Assembly (NCBI RefSeq): GCF_030704535.1
Contig: NC_081808.1
Span: forward strand, 25,175,501 to 25,239,500
Reading direction: 5' to 3'
DNA length: 64,000 bases
Origin: Vitis vinifera
Lineage: Eukaryota > Streptophyta > Magnoliopsida > Vitales > Vitaceae
Part shown: positions 12,019 to 24,115 of the stretch, in pieces
Position numbering within the stretch: the first letter of the stretch is position 1
Layout of the letters: every line of letters begins with the position of its first letter
Made by a program: the position numbers and the translations under genes
The notes under the pieces: model-generated
What the model saw: only the letters and a program-made list of their open reading frames with translations
What the model was told of the DNA's origin: nothing
The model's database searches: none

Positions 12019-12296
12019 TTGGATGGTCGGGAAACTCCAGATGAAGATAGGATTAGGGCATTCTTTGGGCAGAAACGAGGGAACACTCAGGAATGTGAAA
12101 ACACCTCTCAATTTTGGGGAAAACGAAATGGAAATCCAACGTCGATTTTGTTCTCAATCGGATGGTTGGCAAACTCCAGATGAAGAGAGGATTAGGGCAT
12201 TCTTTGGGCGGAAATGAGGGCAACACTCAGGAATGTGAAAACGCCTCTCAATTTTGGGGAAAACGAATTGCAAATCCAACGTGGATTTTGTTTTTT
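12019..12296 (+). repeat. Subterminal tandem duplication, 139 bp x 2
   Basis: Two adjacent copies begin at about 12021 and 12160 (ggatggt...actccagatgaaga) and end in ccaacg(t)cgatttt and ccaacgtggatttt. They differ at about ten positions. They lie just inside the right TIR, where MULE subterminal repeats and promoter sequences normally sit. Confidence 0.85.
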
Positions 12297-12385
12297 TTTT
12301 TACATTAGCTAGCAAAGGGCATTTTCGGCATATTATAAATTGTATAGCCTTCTTATCAATTTTGAGACTTTGTCTGGGTGTTGGG

Positions 12386-12456
12386 CTTAATTCTGTAACA
12401 TATATGGACCATTTGTTAATTTTTGGGCCCAACTGGGCCCAAAACACAATTCTCCC
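12386..12456 (-). repeat. Right terminal inverted repeat of the MULE
   Basis: The inverted partner of 4591-4661. It ends ...cacaattctccc immediately before a run of ten A residues. Confidence 0.88.
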
Positions 12457-12547
12457 AAAAAAAAAAGGTAAAAGAGCAAATGTACATTTAATGAAGATTA
12501 AAATTTTAATGAAGAAAAAATATTATCTACTCTTTTAAAGACATTTA

Positions 12548-12938
12548 AGGTTTGTTTAGTAATTGTTTCTAAAAACAGTTTTTAAGAATAATTTTTGAAA
12601 AAATGTTTTTTGATATTTTATAGAATAAAAGTCGTTTAGAAATTTAAAATATTGTTAATCTATTTTCAATATTTTTAAATATGTTTTAAAAGTGATTTTT
12701 ATATTTAACGTTTTATTTTTAATAATTTTACATGTTTGTATAATTATTTTTTAAAATACTCTTTAAAAAATAAATGAAAACAAACAAAAGATATTCTTTA
12801 TAAATACCATATTTTATATTCTTAAGAATAGAAAATATAAATAATTTTTTGTTGTTAGACGTGTTTAAATTTTTTTTTTTATTCTGAAAAATAAAAAAAT
12901 ATTCTAAAAAATAATTATCAAATAGGTACTTAATTTTT
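12548..12938. mobile_element. MITE-like repeat, family 1 copy 1
   Basis: About 390 bp of AT-rich sequence starts tttgtttagtaattgtttct and ends attctaaaaaataattatca. It aligns along its length with 15634-16028. The ends look like imperfect inverted repeats (tttggtaactattttt against aaaaacaattcccaaa in copy 2). No coding capacity. Confidence 0.65.
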
Positions 12939-13609
12939 GTTGTATCAAATAATCCTTAACTCTATCTTGAACGCCCAAGTGTTATTTACAATTTTTATAA
13001 ATAAAAACTTAAGTATTAGAATATTTTTCTATTCTTTCCTAACATTTTTGGAGGAGGTGGGATGGCGTTGACCAAAAAAATATAGATTGCAAAAAGTCGA
13101 GGATGTGTTCAATGGTGGAGATACACTTGTGTTTCTTTTGAAGGCTAGCTAAGTTGGATACGGTTTGTGATTTGACTTTTATCCTTAATGTGCCAAAATA
13201 AATAAACAAAAGATAGGTTTGTGCTCCAATGAGCTGTGAGGATTCCATTATTGTGGCTATCTTGCAGATACGTGCAAGGGTTTTCTGAATTGTGTGGTAG
13301 AGATAATACATGCGCGACAAATGGGATATATGCTCTGTGGACGTAAAGCTTTTCTGAATTTTGTGGTGGATGTAAAACCTGCCTCAGAGCTAAGATAAAT
13401 GGAAGTTTGTTTAAAAGGGAAATGCTCTAAGTTTTGTTTTGGAAGGAAATGGTAACCTGCCTGACAACTGAGATCAATGGAAGTTTGTTTCAGAGTGAAA
13501 TGGAATAAGTTTTGTTTTGACGGGAAATGGTGGCCCGTAAAATGTTTAACCACTGAAATAGTATCAACGACTCATGGGGATTTTACATGAGGTTGTAAGC
13601 AATTCATGA

Positions 13610-14932
13610 AGCCGAGATATTAATTAAATTATATTTAATTTATTTATTTTTTGATCTGATTTCATAGAATATAAGAGTATGATTGTCTTTCTTTAATATG
13701 ATGTTAAGTCAACTTCAGAATTGGATTATGCGGGAACTAATTTTTTTTTTTTATGGATTATAATGGTCTCTACTTAAACTCATACTCTTTGGTGACATAT
13801 TATTTTGGAAGATATTTGGGTATTTATTCATATATGTGCATAAGATATTTCGGTAAAAATGTAGGGTTGTATAAGAGATTATTAATTGTCTTTTTGAATT
13901 GGACTCATTAATTAATTTTGTTACACCTAGTATATATTATTGCATGCATCCTTTAGCGATCCAAGGTTTGGACTGGATTTTTCTAAGATTCCAACAATTG
14001 GTATTGAAGCCCTAGGCCACAGAAAATGTGTTAGATCCATTCTATGATGTGCTTAACCTTATTTTGTAGGGCTTTTATTTATCCCATAACCTAAGAGATC
14101 ATGAATGTATGACATGTTTCATTTTGTGTTTTGAATGTTTGATTACAATATATTGGGTTGTAAGCTCATTTTAAAGAGCATAAGTCTTTTATTTTAAAAA
14201 ATGGGTGTTGCTTAAATACCATTTGAATAATAATCAAAAGTTCAATAGGGAACGAAACACCTAGAGGGGAAGTAAATGGGTGATTTAAAAATTTAAAACA
14301 ATATTTATAAATTATAACAAACTTTTCTTACTCCAATAGATAAAAGTATCACATTATCTATCTTGAGAATATTTATTGCAACCTACATTAATTAATGATG
14401 ACTCAATCCATAATAAAATATATAACAACTTTAGAGTATCACTCATAGGTCAAAGTCATTGAATATTTTAGTACTAGTTTAATATTCTTTCAAGGCTGAG
14501 AGCCCATATCATTTAATAACTTGGCAAAGCATGACTATTCAATAGTTAATATCATAATTCACCATAGGTCATGTCCAATATATACATACTAGTACACTCA
14601 TCATAGTGAATATATCCCAATAACCAAGATAAGTCATCTCTTCAATTACAAGGTAGTGCACTATAGTTATTAATGGATTGTTCAGTCTCATGAATTGACT
14701 ATGAATAACTTATCATCTTGCAAGGAACTCCTAATTTAAATTTTATTATAACTTTTAATAAATCCAAGTCATATACAATGCAAGTAACACAAACATAAAT
14801 ACATAGACAACTAATTAATATAATCAAAGATAAAAAAAAAAAATGAGATACTAGAAATCATAATAAATAATCATATTAATGAAATCTTATTTTATTACAT
14901 CATGTTATACTTTCGGCAGTTATATCTAAACA
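13610..14932. mobile_element. Inverted pair of partial LTRs with a primer-binding site, locus A
   Basis: A truncated LTR on the plus strand ends ttccaaca at 13996. It is followed by ttggtattgaagcc (13998-14011), which resembles the tRNA-iMet primer-binding site of copia elements. About 240 bases later the same LTR family reappears on the minus strand, its outer end near 14932 (atatctaaaca). Blocks such as gcaaggaact, gatagtgcacta and caagat(c)aa.tcatctct match locus B at 29927-32743. Neither LTR is complete and no coding remains. Confidence 0.6.
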
Positions 14933-15106
14933 AGATTGTGGTTACAATTAACTCCTCAATTAAAAGGTGACTTCAAACTAACTCATATTGGCAAAGTAAA
15001 TTTGGATTCAATTCTACAAATGGTGTTTAGGGAGGAACTTATGGAAAAATGGAGGATTAAGGTTTTTGTAATCATGGTGGAAGATGAATTCAGTTGCTTT
15101 ATCAGA

Positions 15107-15228
<122 letters not shown>

Positions 15229-15633
15229 TCAAATTCTTGAAAAGTTAGGAAACCTAAAGACATTGTGAATGTGAATGGGAATTTTGAGGAAGAAGATAAA
15301 ACGTGAAAAAAATTGATCAATCGTAAAGAATAGGGGAAAAAAGTGAATTAGTTTAGGTACTGTTTCCATCATTGTAAATGCAAAAAAGGATTTTAAAAAA
15401 AAAGGAAACTAAAAAGGATGAAAAAGATAAATGTGAAAGAAGAAAGGAAAAAATTGCGGAACTATAAAGAAAAAAAAAGTTCAAGTAGTAAAAACAAACA
15501 AATATGTCATCCTTTTATATTTTAAAAAGTTAAGGACAATTTTTACATGTTAACTTTGTATTAAGATTTTTTAAGTGGGTGGATAACTCTAAGGAAGTAT
15601 TTGTATAATTTCAAAAACAAAAGAAAATGAAGG

Positions 15634-16028
15634 TCATTTTTGGTAACTATTTTTAAAACAATTTAAAAAAATGGTTTTTGAGAACAGTTTTTAAAAATTA
15701 TTCTCTAATTTTTATAAAATAAAAGTTTGTTTGGAAATTCAAAATATTTCTAACCTATTTTTAATATTTTTATATATGTTTTAAAAATAATCTTTATATC
15801 TAGTGTTTTATTTTTAATTATTCTACATATTTATATAATTATTTTTTAAAATAACCCTCAAAAAACAAGTGAAAACAACATAAAATAATTAAAAAATGTT
15901 CTTTCAAAACATTCTAAATTTTGTTTTTAAGAACGGAAAATAGAAAACGGTTTTTAATTATCAACTATGTTTTTCTGTTTTTTATTCTGAAAAACAAAAA
16001 ACTATTCTAAAAAACAATTCCCAAACAA
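15634..16028. mobile_element. MITE-like repeat, family 1 copy 2
   Basis: Diverged full-length relative of 12548-12938 in the same orientation. The two lie on either side of the inverted LTR pair. Confidence 0.65.
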
Positions 16029-16602
16029 TACAAGTGTCTCAAAAGATGTTATAATATATAGCTAGTTAGAAGATGCTTCCCCAAATAATTTATAATTCAC
16101 TTGGCTCACTCTCGCACTTCAGTTTTAATTTTTTTTCTTATTTTTATTCTTGAGCATAACTCAATAATTTTAAAATTTTAACATAAATCAAATGAACCAA
16201 ACAAAACTAGTGTTAAATCGACTTAATTTATATCATTAAGTTTTAATTATTTTTAATTTAATTAAAATCAACCAACTCCACAAATAAATTAGTTTTAATT
16301 AATTCGAATTTATTTAAAATCCACGTACTCGATTGCTTCTGTATCAGTTAAAAACCGATTTAAACCTAACCATTGGGACCAATAGGCCCACCGAATATTG
16401 AATGGGACAATAAGGTGTTTCAAACTGCAGTATAACTGCCAAGGGAAAATCCATGGGATTTTTCAAACTGCAATATCATCGCCCAAAGAAAAATCAAAAT
16501 AAAACAAGAGCAATTGAAGGCCACCAGGGAAGCCCTTCAGTTTTATTATGGTTTCTGAAGAAGGCAGATAGTTCGATCAAATAAGGAGAACTCTAACCAA
16601 AG

Positions 16603-17955
16603 TTAGGGAGTTGGAGACTTTGAACTGACCGCCCCATCTCCTTTACACAGTTGCACCAGCTCCTCCACCACCTCAGCTATCTCTTCTTCTGCCTGCTTTC
16701 TCATGCTTTCACTCATTTCTCTTACCTTTCTGCTTACATTTTCCCCAGATTTTTCAACAACCACCTGCTTGATCACCTTTGCTATCTCTTCTCTGTCAAG
16801 CCTCCCATTCTCATCTCTCTTGACCTCCACACCCACGCCAACACTCTCCACCACTTTAGCATTTAATGGCTGATCAAGATGCATTGGAATGGCCACAATT
16901 GGAACTCCAAACTTCAGGCTCTCCATTACAGAACTCCATCCACAATGGCTCACAAACCCACCAGTGCTAGAATGATTTAGTATTTCTCTCTGTGGAGCCC
17001 AATCTTTCACAACCTTTCCTCTCTCTCCCACTCTGCTAAGAAACCCCTCTGGCAGTGCCTCTTCCACACTAGCAATTTTGTCTCTCTGAGGAAACCTCAG
17101 CACCCAGATGAAGCTAACCGTACTCAGCTCCAGCGCATGAGCCATCTCTTCCATCTCCTCTTTAGACAGAAAATATTCACTGCCAAAGGAGACCAGTACT
17201 GTTGAGGATTCTTCCTTCTTGTCAAGCCACTCAATGATTTCCTCTTTCTCAAATTCGTCGGTGGTGTGTTGAACAAGTGGACCGACAGGCACCACCTTCT
17301 TCTGAGTTAGACAAGAGGCCTGATCTATATGCTTCCCCTCAAGATCCCTGAAAGTCCTCATCAAGATGATGTTGGAGGACAGTTTCAAGCATTGAGCAGC
17401 CCGTGCCTCATCGGTGATCTCGTTTGCAGAAGAGTCAGCCAAATGGTTGAGCATTTTAATCCTCTCGGAATCCTGAAGAGGGATCCCTGTAATAGGTTGC
17501 TCCTGAAGGAGAACAGACAAAAGGGTGGCTCCTGTGCTTAGGAACAGAACAGCAGGAATATTTTGGGAAGAAGCTGCAACTGGTGCCCATGGCTGGAGGA
17601 TATCATATATAATCAAATCCGGGTTCAGAGTTGTTAGGATGTCGGCAAAGCCAGGGCTTGCCATATCAAAGGCCTTTTTGAGGGTGGGCATGAGATGGGG
17701 AGGGAGCCCATTGGTTGTTTGGTAGTGTGGAGGAAGGTCAGGAAGAGATGGAAGATGGATTTCTACTAGTTCTATTGAAAGAGAGTCTTCCTCAGTGAGT
17801 TTACCTTTGATGGAACTGAGATTAACAGGAGTAGAACAAAAATATATGTAGAAGTTCCTCCTTGAAAGCTTCTTAGCCAGCTCTAGGAATGGAGAAATGT
17901 GACCATGAGCCAACCATGGCAGCAGTACAACTTTCATGCTGCTTCTAACATCCAT
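16603..17955 (-). CDS. UDP-glycosyltransferase, UGT94-like, paralogue of the first UGT
   Basis: Intronless, 450 residues from the ATG at 17955. A GTG three codons upstream extends the frame but is not a normal plant start, and MDVRSS matches the MDMRNG start of the paralogue. The catalytic His is in HGHISPF (about His19) and the Asp in IYDILQPW (about Asp118). The PSPG box lies at about 318-361, starting WAPQREIL and ending LDQ, with the same HCGWSS core. The first 35 residues after the start are nearly identical to the 1307-2680 enzyme. The main difference is a shorter loop after STGATLLSVLL: the paralogue's FPFPEIF-type segment of about seven residues is missing. That loop lines the acceptor pocket in plant UGTs, so the acceptor may differ. 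The frame is intact. Donor is probably UDP-glucose; acceptor unknown. Confidence 0.93.
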   Translation of the reverse strand: MDVRSSMKVVLLPWLAHGHISPFLELAKKLSRRNFYIYFCSTPVNLSSIKGKLTEEDSLSIELVEIHLPSLPDLPPHYQTTNGLPPHLMPTLKKAFDMASPGFADILTTLNPDLIIYDILQPWAPVAASSQNIPAVLFLSTGATLLSVLLQEQPITGIPLQDSERIKMLNHLADSSANEITDEARAAQCLKLSSNIILMRTFRDLEGKHIDQASCLTQKKVVPVGPLVQHTTDEFEKEEIIEWLDKKEESSTVLVSFGSEYFLSKEEMEEMAHALELSTVSFIWVLRFPQRDKIASVEEALPEGFLSRVGERGKVVKDWAPQREILNHSSTGGFVSHCGWSSVMESLKFGVPIVAIPMHLDQPLNAKVVESVGVGVEVKRDENGRLDREEIAKVIKQVVVEKSGENVSRKVREMSESMRKQAEEEIAEVVEELVQLCKGDGAVSSKSPTP

Positions 17956-18880
17956 GAAACCCACGGGGGAGAGTGAAGTTTACCCTTTCAATTGCTGGCC
18001 CCTTCACATATACAGTGAATATAAGAGTTGGTCTGTACAGAGCAATTGATGAAAATTAGTGGGAATTGAATTTCAGGGATTAGAAAAAAAATGGAAAAAG
18101 TAATACATTTAAAGCAATTAATGTGATAGTAACAAAAATGGAATGGCATTGTATGGACAAAAAGAAGTTGAAAGTCCACATCATGCTAATTAAAAAGAAA
18201 TTATTGCAGTTAATTAAAAAGGAAATGACAGTCCTCCAATAGGGAGATATATCTTTAAAAACTAAGGTACAGTTTGGATACTTGTTTATTGCTATTTTCA
18301 AAAATAGAAAATGAAAACTATTTTCCAATTATATTTTAATTTTTTTTAAAAAAATATTATACCTTTTTATGATTTTTAATTTAATTATTTTAAAAATAAA
18401 AATTTAAAATGTACTTTGTAATTCAATAACAAATATAAAAAAAAATGATGTAAAATAGAATAATCAAAAGAAGAAACGAGATGAGAATAAATAAGAATAC
18501 TTAAAAAAAAAGTAGAATAAAATTTTATTAGAACATCTCCCCTTTTGCAAAAAGTTAGAAAGAAATTCATATCAATAGGAATAATCATCCACAAATTCTT
18601 GTATTACATGAGATTTTCATCTTTACGACACTTCCCCTTGCATGATCATAAGAATAAACACCACAAAAAATAAAAACTTTTTTTAGAAAATAAAATAAAC
18701 AATAACTTATCACTAATAGTGCATTATGGCAAAAAAATTTAGTCACAAGGTTCGTAAACAAAATCCCATCCCTAAAATTTATGATATACAAATTTTCTGT
18801 TTTGTCACAAAAAAATTAGGAGTTGGTGGATGAAATTGGAATTGTGTTAAAATAATCACATTTTATGATGCACCAAAAAA

Positions 18881-18911
<31 letters not shown>

Positions 18912-19600
18912 GACATAAGTTTTCATCAGGAAAGAGGTATCTTTAAGTGATGAGATTTTTTATTTTTTTTTATTTTTACCACTATATAGTTTCATCACCA
19001 TTTTTATGATAAAAATTTTCTTCATAAAAAAAAAAAAAAAAAAAAAAAGATATTTTTAAGTGACGAATCTAGTTTTATGGAAAAAGTTAGAATGCTTTAT
19101 AGAGTTTGTGTTAATTTTTAAATTAAGTTACACCAACTCTCACTGACACCTATCTTAGACCTATAAGGAAGACATTTTAACCCTTTTAATAATGGTAGTA
19201 TTTAACTTGTAATTCTTGTGATTTAAACTCATAACCTTTCACTCTCCAACAATTCCTTTTTATCATCTATAAACCAATTGATATTAGAAAAAAGTATATT
19301 GTACTTCTAAGTGAGTTCAACATTATAACTATCTGCATTAAAATCATCTCAAATTAAAATTATTCTTCATAATTATATCAATAAAATAGTAAAAGGTTAA
19401 GAAAAAAATGAAAGATTTCAAATCAATTTTCATAAAATTATCAATTCTTATTAGCATACAAACATTATTTATCTTCAAAAAAAAATGCTAAAGAAAAAAA
19501 AATTAAAAATAAAATTAATTATGTCAAAATGAATAAACTTATAATTAAGTTGATTTGGTTTGTGTTTACCTTTGAAGATTTTATGTGATTTGGTGATTTT
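17956..19600. other. Upstream of the second UGT; AT-rich, no gene
   Basis: No reading frame of merit. Contains an AT microsatellite (about 18885-18911) and a poly-A run (about 19027-19048). The promoter of the minus-strand UGT must lie in the first few hundred bases, but no specific element stands out. Confidence 0.5.
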
Positions 19601-20699
19601 TTAATAAAATGATTTTCCTTTTGTTTTTCTAGAGATTCAATCCTTAAATTTACTTTCAAGTTAATCTTAGATCAATTAGGTACTAAAAATTTTATTTTCT
19701 AAAAGATAATGCTACTTATTTCTTTCAGTATGCAACTTTCAAAAATTTTAAAATGAATTTTGGTTTTGAATATACATGGATCAATTTCATAGTTCCAATC
19801 AATGGAATCTTTATGGATGAATTCATAAGAATTAAAATGGGGTTTAATAAATCCCTACATACAAAATTTTCCAAAATATGGTTCTCCTTTGAACTTGTAA
19901 ATTAAAATATGACCATTTAGAAACTCTTTAAAATTTTTCTAATTATTCCATGATATTGTGGACTTCTTGAATTTGATTTTAAATTTTATTAAAGTCAAAA
20001 ATAATTTTCCAATTAGAAGATATAAATCAATCTTTCAAAAGGTTTAGTTTTCATTCTATTTGTGACACTTGGTTTTGTTTTGCAAAATTATATTACTAAA
20101 CAACCTCTTTAATTCCTTTGGACATACTTAATTTTTGACACTTAAAATATTAAGAAATAATTTATGGAACAAGAGATATGATTTTTTTTCTTGTACCCAT
20201 TGGATAGGTATTCTTTTGGAGTTAAGAGATGCTTATTTAATTTTAAGCATGTTATGTATGTGATCTTCCCCTATGATTATTTTTCATATAAAATAGACAT
20301 ATTAAATGAGTTATATGAATTTTTGTAGGATTTTAGGACATCACTAAGTTAATTAAAAAAAATCAATTTTTGCATGCCTTGGAAACATGCTATGTTGTGG
20401 ACCTATTATGACCATTATGAAATCTGGTACTAAATGACATTTAATTAATTAAAATTTTCCACTTGGATGATAAACTACACATATAAGAGATGTTCCCTGA
20501 AAATTTTTGTGATAAAATTCAACTTTTAGATATATTTTGTAGAGTCTTCTTTTCTAATCACTTGCTGATTTTTCTGTGAAGTAACCCATTTGTGAATAAA
20601 TTTGATATTAATCGGAATATAATTAATTGATTTGGCCTCTTGAATATTAATCTAGACATGTTAAAGATGTTACCCAATTTTTATTTTGATGAGATAACA

Positions 20700-21545
20700 C
20701 TTCTTGATATTTATTTGGAATTTATTTTATGAGTTAATATTCTACCTTGTAAATGAAACTCCTTTGCTTTCGATAATTTTGTCACTTTTGAACATGCTTG
20801 TAAGCCTTCCTTGATTCGAGACATGCTATATATATATGGGTTTAGTTTTTAATTATTCTTTAAGTTCATTATTATTCTTTGTGAATTAGCTTCATTTCAA
20901 TGAAAGCTCTATTATACATTATCAAGGTATGCTTTCTTATCTCCTTATCACTATTTATTAGTGTGTTTAATTGTCATGATCAATTTGTCTTACTTTGTTT
21001 GAATTCTACATTGTTGTATTCTTACCTCTTGATTTTGGGTGAAACACATGTTGTGTATATTATGAAATTATTACTTGTCAACTAACTCTTTTGTTTTATG
21101 GAAGCACTTAATATACTAATAAGGTACATTTTTCACTCTCTTTGACGGTTGATTATTGAATGTTTATGATTTGTTTGAATATTCCTTGGTTCAGCTTTCA
21201 CTATCATTCTAATATACTCCATCATCCTCGATATCCATTAATTAATCAATCAATTACCATAGGTACCTTGACTTGATTAGTATAAACCTAACTTTAAGGT
21301 TTAGAGAAGTGTTATAGTTTATCACTATACCTTCCCATTAGGTAACCTAACCCCCAAACTTAGACTTGAGTTTTCTCAAACTTGTTTTTTCCTTTTTAAA
21401 GAGACATACTTAGGGTTTTCTTTCTTATTTTGTTTTTTCTTTTAAAACAAAACAAAAATAAGTGGTGACTCCAAGTCTTTTTTCTAAAAATTAGTTTTTC
21501 ACTAAAAAACGAATCTCGTCATCAAATAGAGATAAAGCTTGAGGA
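20700..21545 (+). mobile_element. Gypsy-type LTR remnant
   Basis: The stretch has a TATA run (tatatatatatggg near 20829). Near its end it has the blocks ccttcccattaggtaacctaacccccaaac, split here by eye, and gtggtgactccaagtctttttt, followed by aatctcgtcatc. These are typical of the 3' part of Tat/Ogre-like gypsy LTRs in eudicots. The 5' limit is unclear and could extend back to about 19600. Assignment rests on recalled sequence style, so it is tentative. Confidence 0.4.
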
Positions 21546-21550
21546 TAAAG

Positions 21551-22774
21551 CTTTACTAAATGGATGTCAAGAGTGCTTTTTTGAATAGGATTATAAGTGA
21601 AGAGGTTTATGTTGAGCAACCTAATGGTTTCGAGGATCTGGAATTCCCCAATCATATCTAAAGGTTAAAGAAAGCCCTTTATGGATTAAAGCAAGCTCCT
21701 AGAATGATAGTGAAAGAGGCTCATGATCTATCTTTTGGAAAAAAAAAAGTTTGAGAAAATGAGAGTTTATAGAACCTTGTTTATACATAGGTCCAAGGAT
21801 GAGTTATTAATGGCTCCAATTTACGTCAATGACATTGTTTCTAGAGTCCCTTCGAGTGACCTTGCCCTTAACTTTGCCGAGGATATGAAAACTGAATTTG
21901 AAATGAGTATGGTAAGTGAATTAACCTTCTTCCTAGGATTGCAAATTAGGCAATTAAAAGATGGAATCTTCATTTCACAATCTAAATATGTTACGGAGTT
22001 AGTTAAGAAATTCGTTATAGAATCCACCAAACACTCTAGGACACCTCTAAACACTACCACTAAGCTTAGTAAGGATACATCTAGAAAGGATGTTGAGAAA
22101 AAAATTTATAGAAGTATGATAGGAAACTTATTATACCTCACAACAAGCCGTCCGAATATATCTTTTAGTATTGGAGTTTGTGCTAGGTACCAAGCAAACC
22201 CCAAAGAGTCACACTTAATTTCTATTGAAATAATGATACAATACATTTATGGGACTTTAGATTATGGTTTATGGTATCCTTATGATTCTTCTCTTATGAT
22301 TGCTAGTTATTCCAATGTTGATTAGGTCAAAAATGTCGAGGATAGAAAAAGTACATTAGGTGCTTGTTTTTTTTTTTTTTTTTTTTGGTGATTATCTTGT
22401 TGTTTGGCTTAGTAAGAAACAAAATTCTATATCTTTATCTACTGCCAAAGTTGAATATATTTCTACTAGAAGTTGTTGTACACAACTCTTGTGGATGAAG
22501 CAAATGCTGAAAGACTATGAAATTGAGTAGGAGACCATAAACATACACTTTGACAATTGTAGTGCTATAAATATCTCAAAGAATCATGTTTTTCATTATC
22601 GTACTAAACACATTGAAATTCGTCATCATTTCATTAGGGATCTTGTTGAAAAAAATGTTCTCTCTAGATTTTATCCCCACTGAACATCAATTGGCAGATA
22701 TTCTTACTAAACCCCTAGATTCTCTTTGGTTTGAGTTCCTTAGGAAATCCTTAAGCAGATGCCTAATCGATTGA
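21551..22774 (+). pseudogene. Decayed Ty1-copia reverse transcriptase and RNase H
   Basis: The translation starts in the RT at the MDVKSAFLN motif and passes through EEVYVEQPNGF and KKALYGLKQAPR. It continues through APIYVNDIV, ELTFFLGLQI and the RNase H region, ending with the HQLADILTKPL motif at about 22690-22725. This is the classical copia RT-RNase H order. The catalytic YVDD box reads YVND. There are stops near 21659, 22323 and 22528, and a T-run insertion at about 22370-22386. Gag, protease, integrase and the N-terminal RT are missing. It abuts the gypsy-type LTR remnant, so the two do not belong to one element. Confidence 0.88.
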
Positions 22775-23286
22775 TCTTCAAGAGTTATAAGCCTTAAAGG
22801 TGTTAAGCTTATTTATTTCATTATGTGTTTTCTTTTGGCCTTCTTTTGTTTAGTTTGGTCATATGATTTTTTTTTATTCACTTGATATATTAGTGTGCTT
22901 TGAATGGGTTATGAATGTGCTTTGAATACTCTTCAATTATCCAATGAGCTTCAACAAAAATGATTTTCTCTAAAAGTTTGTGGTTGAGAAAAAATAAGTT
23001 AAAAGAAAAAAGAAGTAGAAGATGGGCATGGGAGAGAAGAATGGGAAAGGTGTTTTTAAGTATTTTTAAATTGTAGGTGGACGAATTAATAAAATTATTA
23101 TTTTTAAGTTGATGTATAAATAGGATGGATATAATTTGTAGGATGAAAATATAATTTTTCTTCTTCCAATTTCAAAAATAATTAAAATCTTTTAATCAAA
23201 TATCTCTTTTATTAACTTTTTAAAAGTTAAAAGGCATTTTTTATTTTTATTTTATTTTGAGTAACTTTTGCTTTGCTACCACTAAG

Positions 23287-23740
23287 TGGGTGCTTGATAA
23301 ACCAACTTAATAATTTATAATAACTTAATAACTTAAGTTATTAATTAAATTGTGTGTGTTTAGTAAAATAACTTAATAGTATGACTTAAAGTAAAAAAAC
23401 AACTTTAAGTAATAAAAAAAAATAATTGATTTATTATTAAGTTTATATTTTCAGTTTACTTTTTTACTCTCATTTGTCCTAGTTACCTCCACAATCTTAT
23501 TTTTTACTTTACGATCTCCATTATTTCTTGACCTTCTTTGCCATAATTATAATTTATGAGGACAAAATATATTAATTTGATTATTTATGATAAGTTTTAA
23601 ATTAATTTTATGAAATAACCCTAATACTTAAAATAAAAATTAAGTAACAAGTTTTAAGTCAAAAACTTAAATATAATTTAACTTAAAATCAACTTGAGTC
23701 ATTAAATAATAAGTATTAAATTTTACCAAATACCTCATAA
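23287..23740 (+). mobile_element. MITE family 2, copy 1
   Basis: About 450 bp starting gtgggtgcttgataaaccaac and ending ttttaccaaatacctc. It is alignable over its length with 42040-42477 (inverted) and 47505-47925 (direct). The element is AT-rich with short internal inverted motifs of cttaataactta and has no ORF. Confidence 0.75.
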
Positions 23741-24115
23741 TTTTTTTTTTATGATTACTAGGAATCAAACAAATCTAAAAACCATAATCAAGTTTTTTAA
23801 AACTTTTGACACACCAAAATATTTATAGGAAAAAAAAAAAAAATAAAAACATTGTTTTTTAATTACCCGTTCACTGGTGACTACAGCTTCAGCAAATATG
23901 CCAATCCAATGATCCGTCAATCGGTCTGAGTATAAAACATTGCTTCTAACATGTTATGACGCAGAATGAGAGGAAGGAGCAAATCCATGAACTGGCGGAG
24001 CCTCCAATCATTTTCTGGGACGAAGATTAGACTCCAATTCGGATTCAATCGGATATTCCAGCGGTCCTGCCCCTTAAACCACAGAGAGACGTCGTGAGAG
24101 ACACACAGAGACAAT

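Larger units (their letters stand above)
4591..12456. mobile_element. 7.9 kb Mutator-like DNA transposon with long terminal inverted repeats
   Basis: The left end reads GGGAGAATTGTGTTTTGGGC and the reverse complement of the right end reads the same. The match continues for about 70 bases with three or four differences. Each end abuts a run of 8-10 A residues (4583-4590 and 12457-12466), compatible with an 8-10 bp target-site duplication in an A-rich site. Long TIRs with a duplication near 9 bp suggest a MULE; a hAT element is the alternative because the duplication cannot be sized in a homopolymer. No transposase is readable. The interior holds a COBRA-like exon piece, a degenerate minus-strand gene with weak Ulp1-like features, a TGTACA higher-order repeat and a GGTCGACC-rich block. 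It is therefore best read as a non-autonomous, Pack-MULE-like element. Confidence 0.8.

Noticed and set aside
11866..12308. Overlapping ORFs of 64-105 codons near the right MULE end
   Set aside because: They are created by the 139 bp tandem duplication and show no conserved domain.
17956..17964. Upstream extension of the second UGT to 17964
   Set aside because: The first codon there is GTG; the ATG at 17955 aligns with the paralogue's start.
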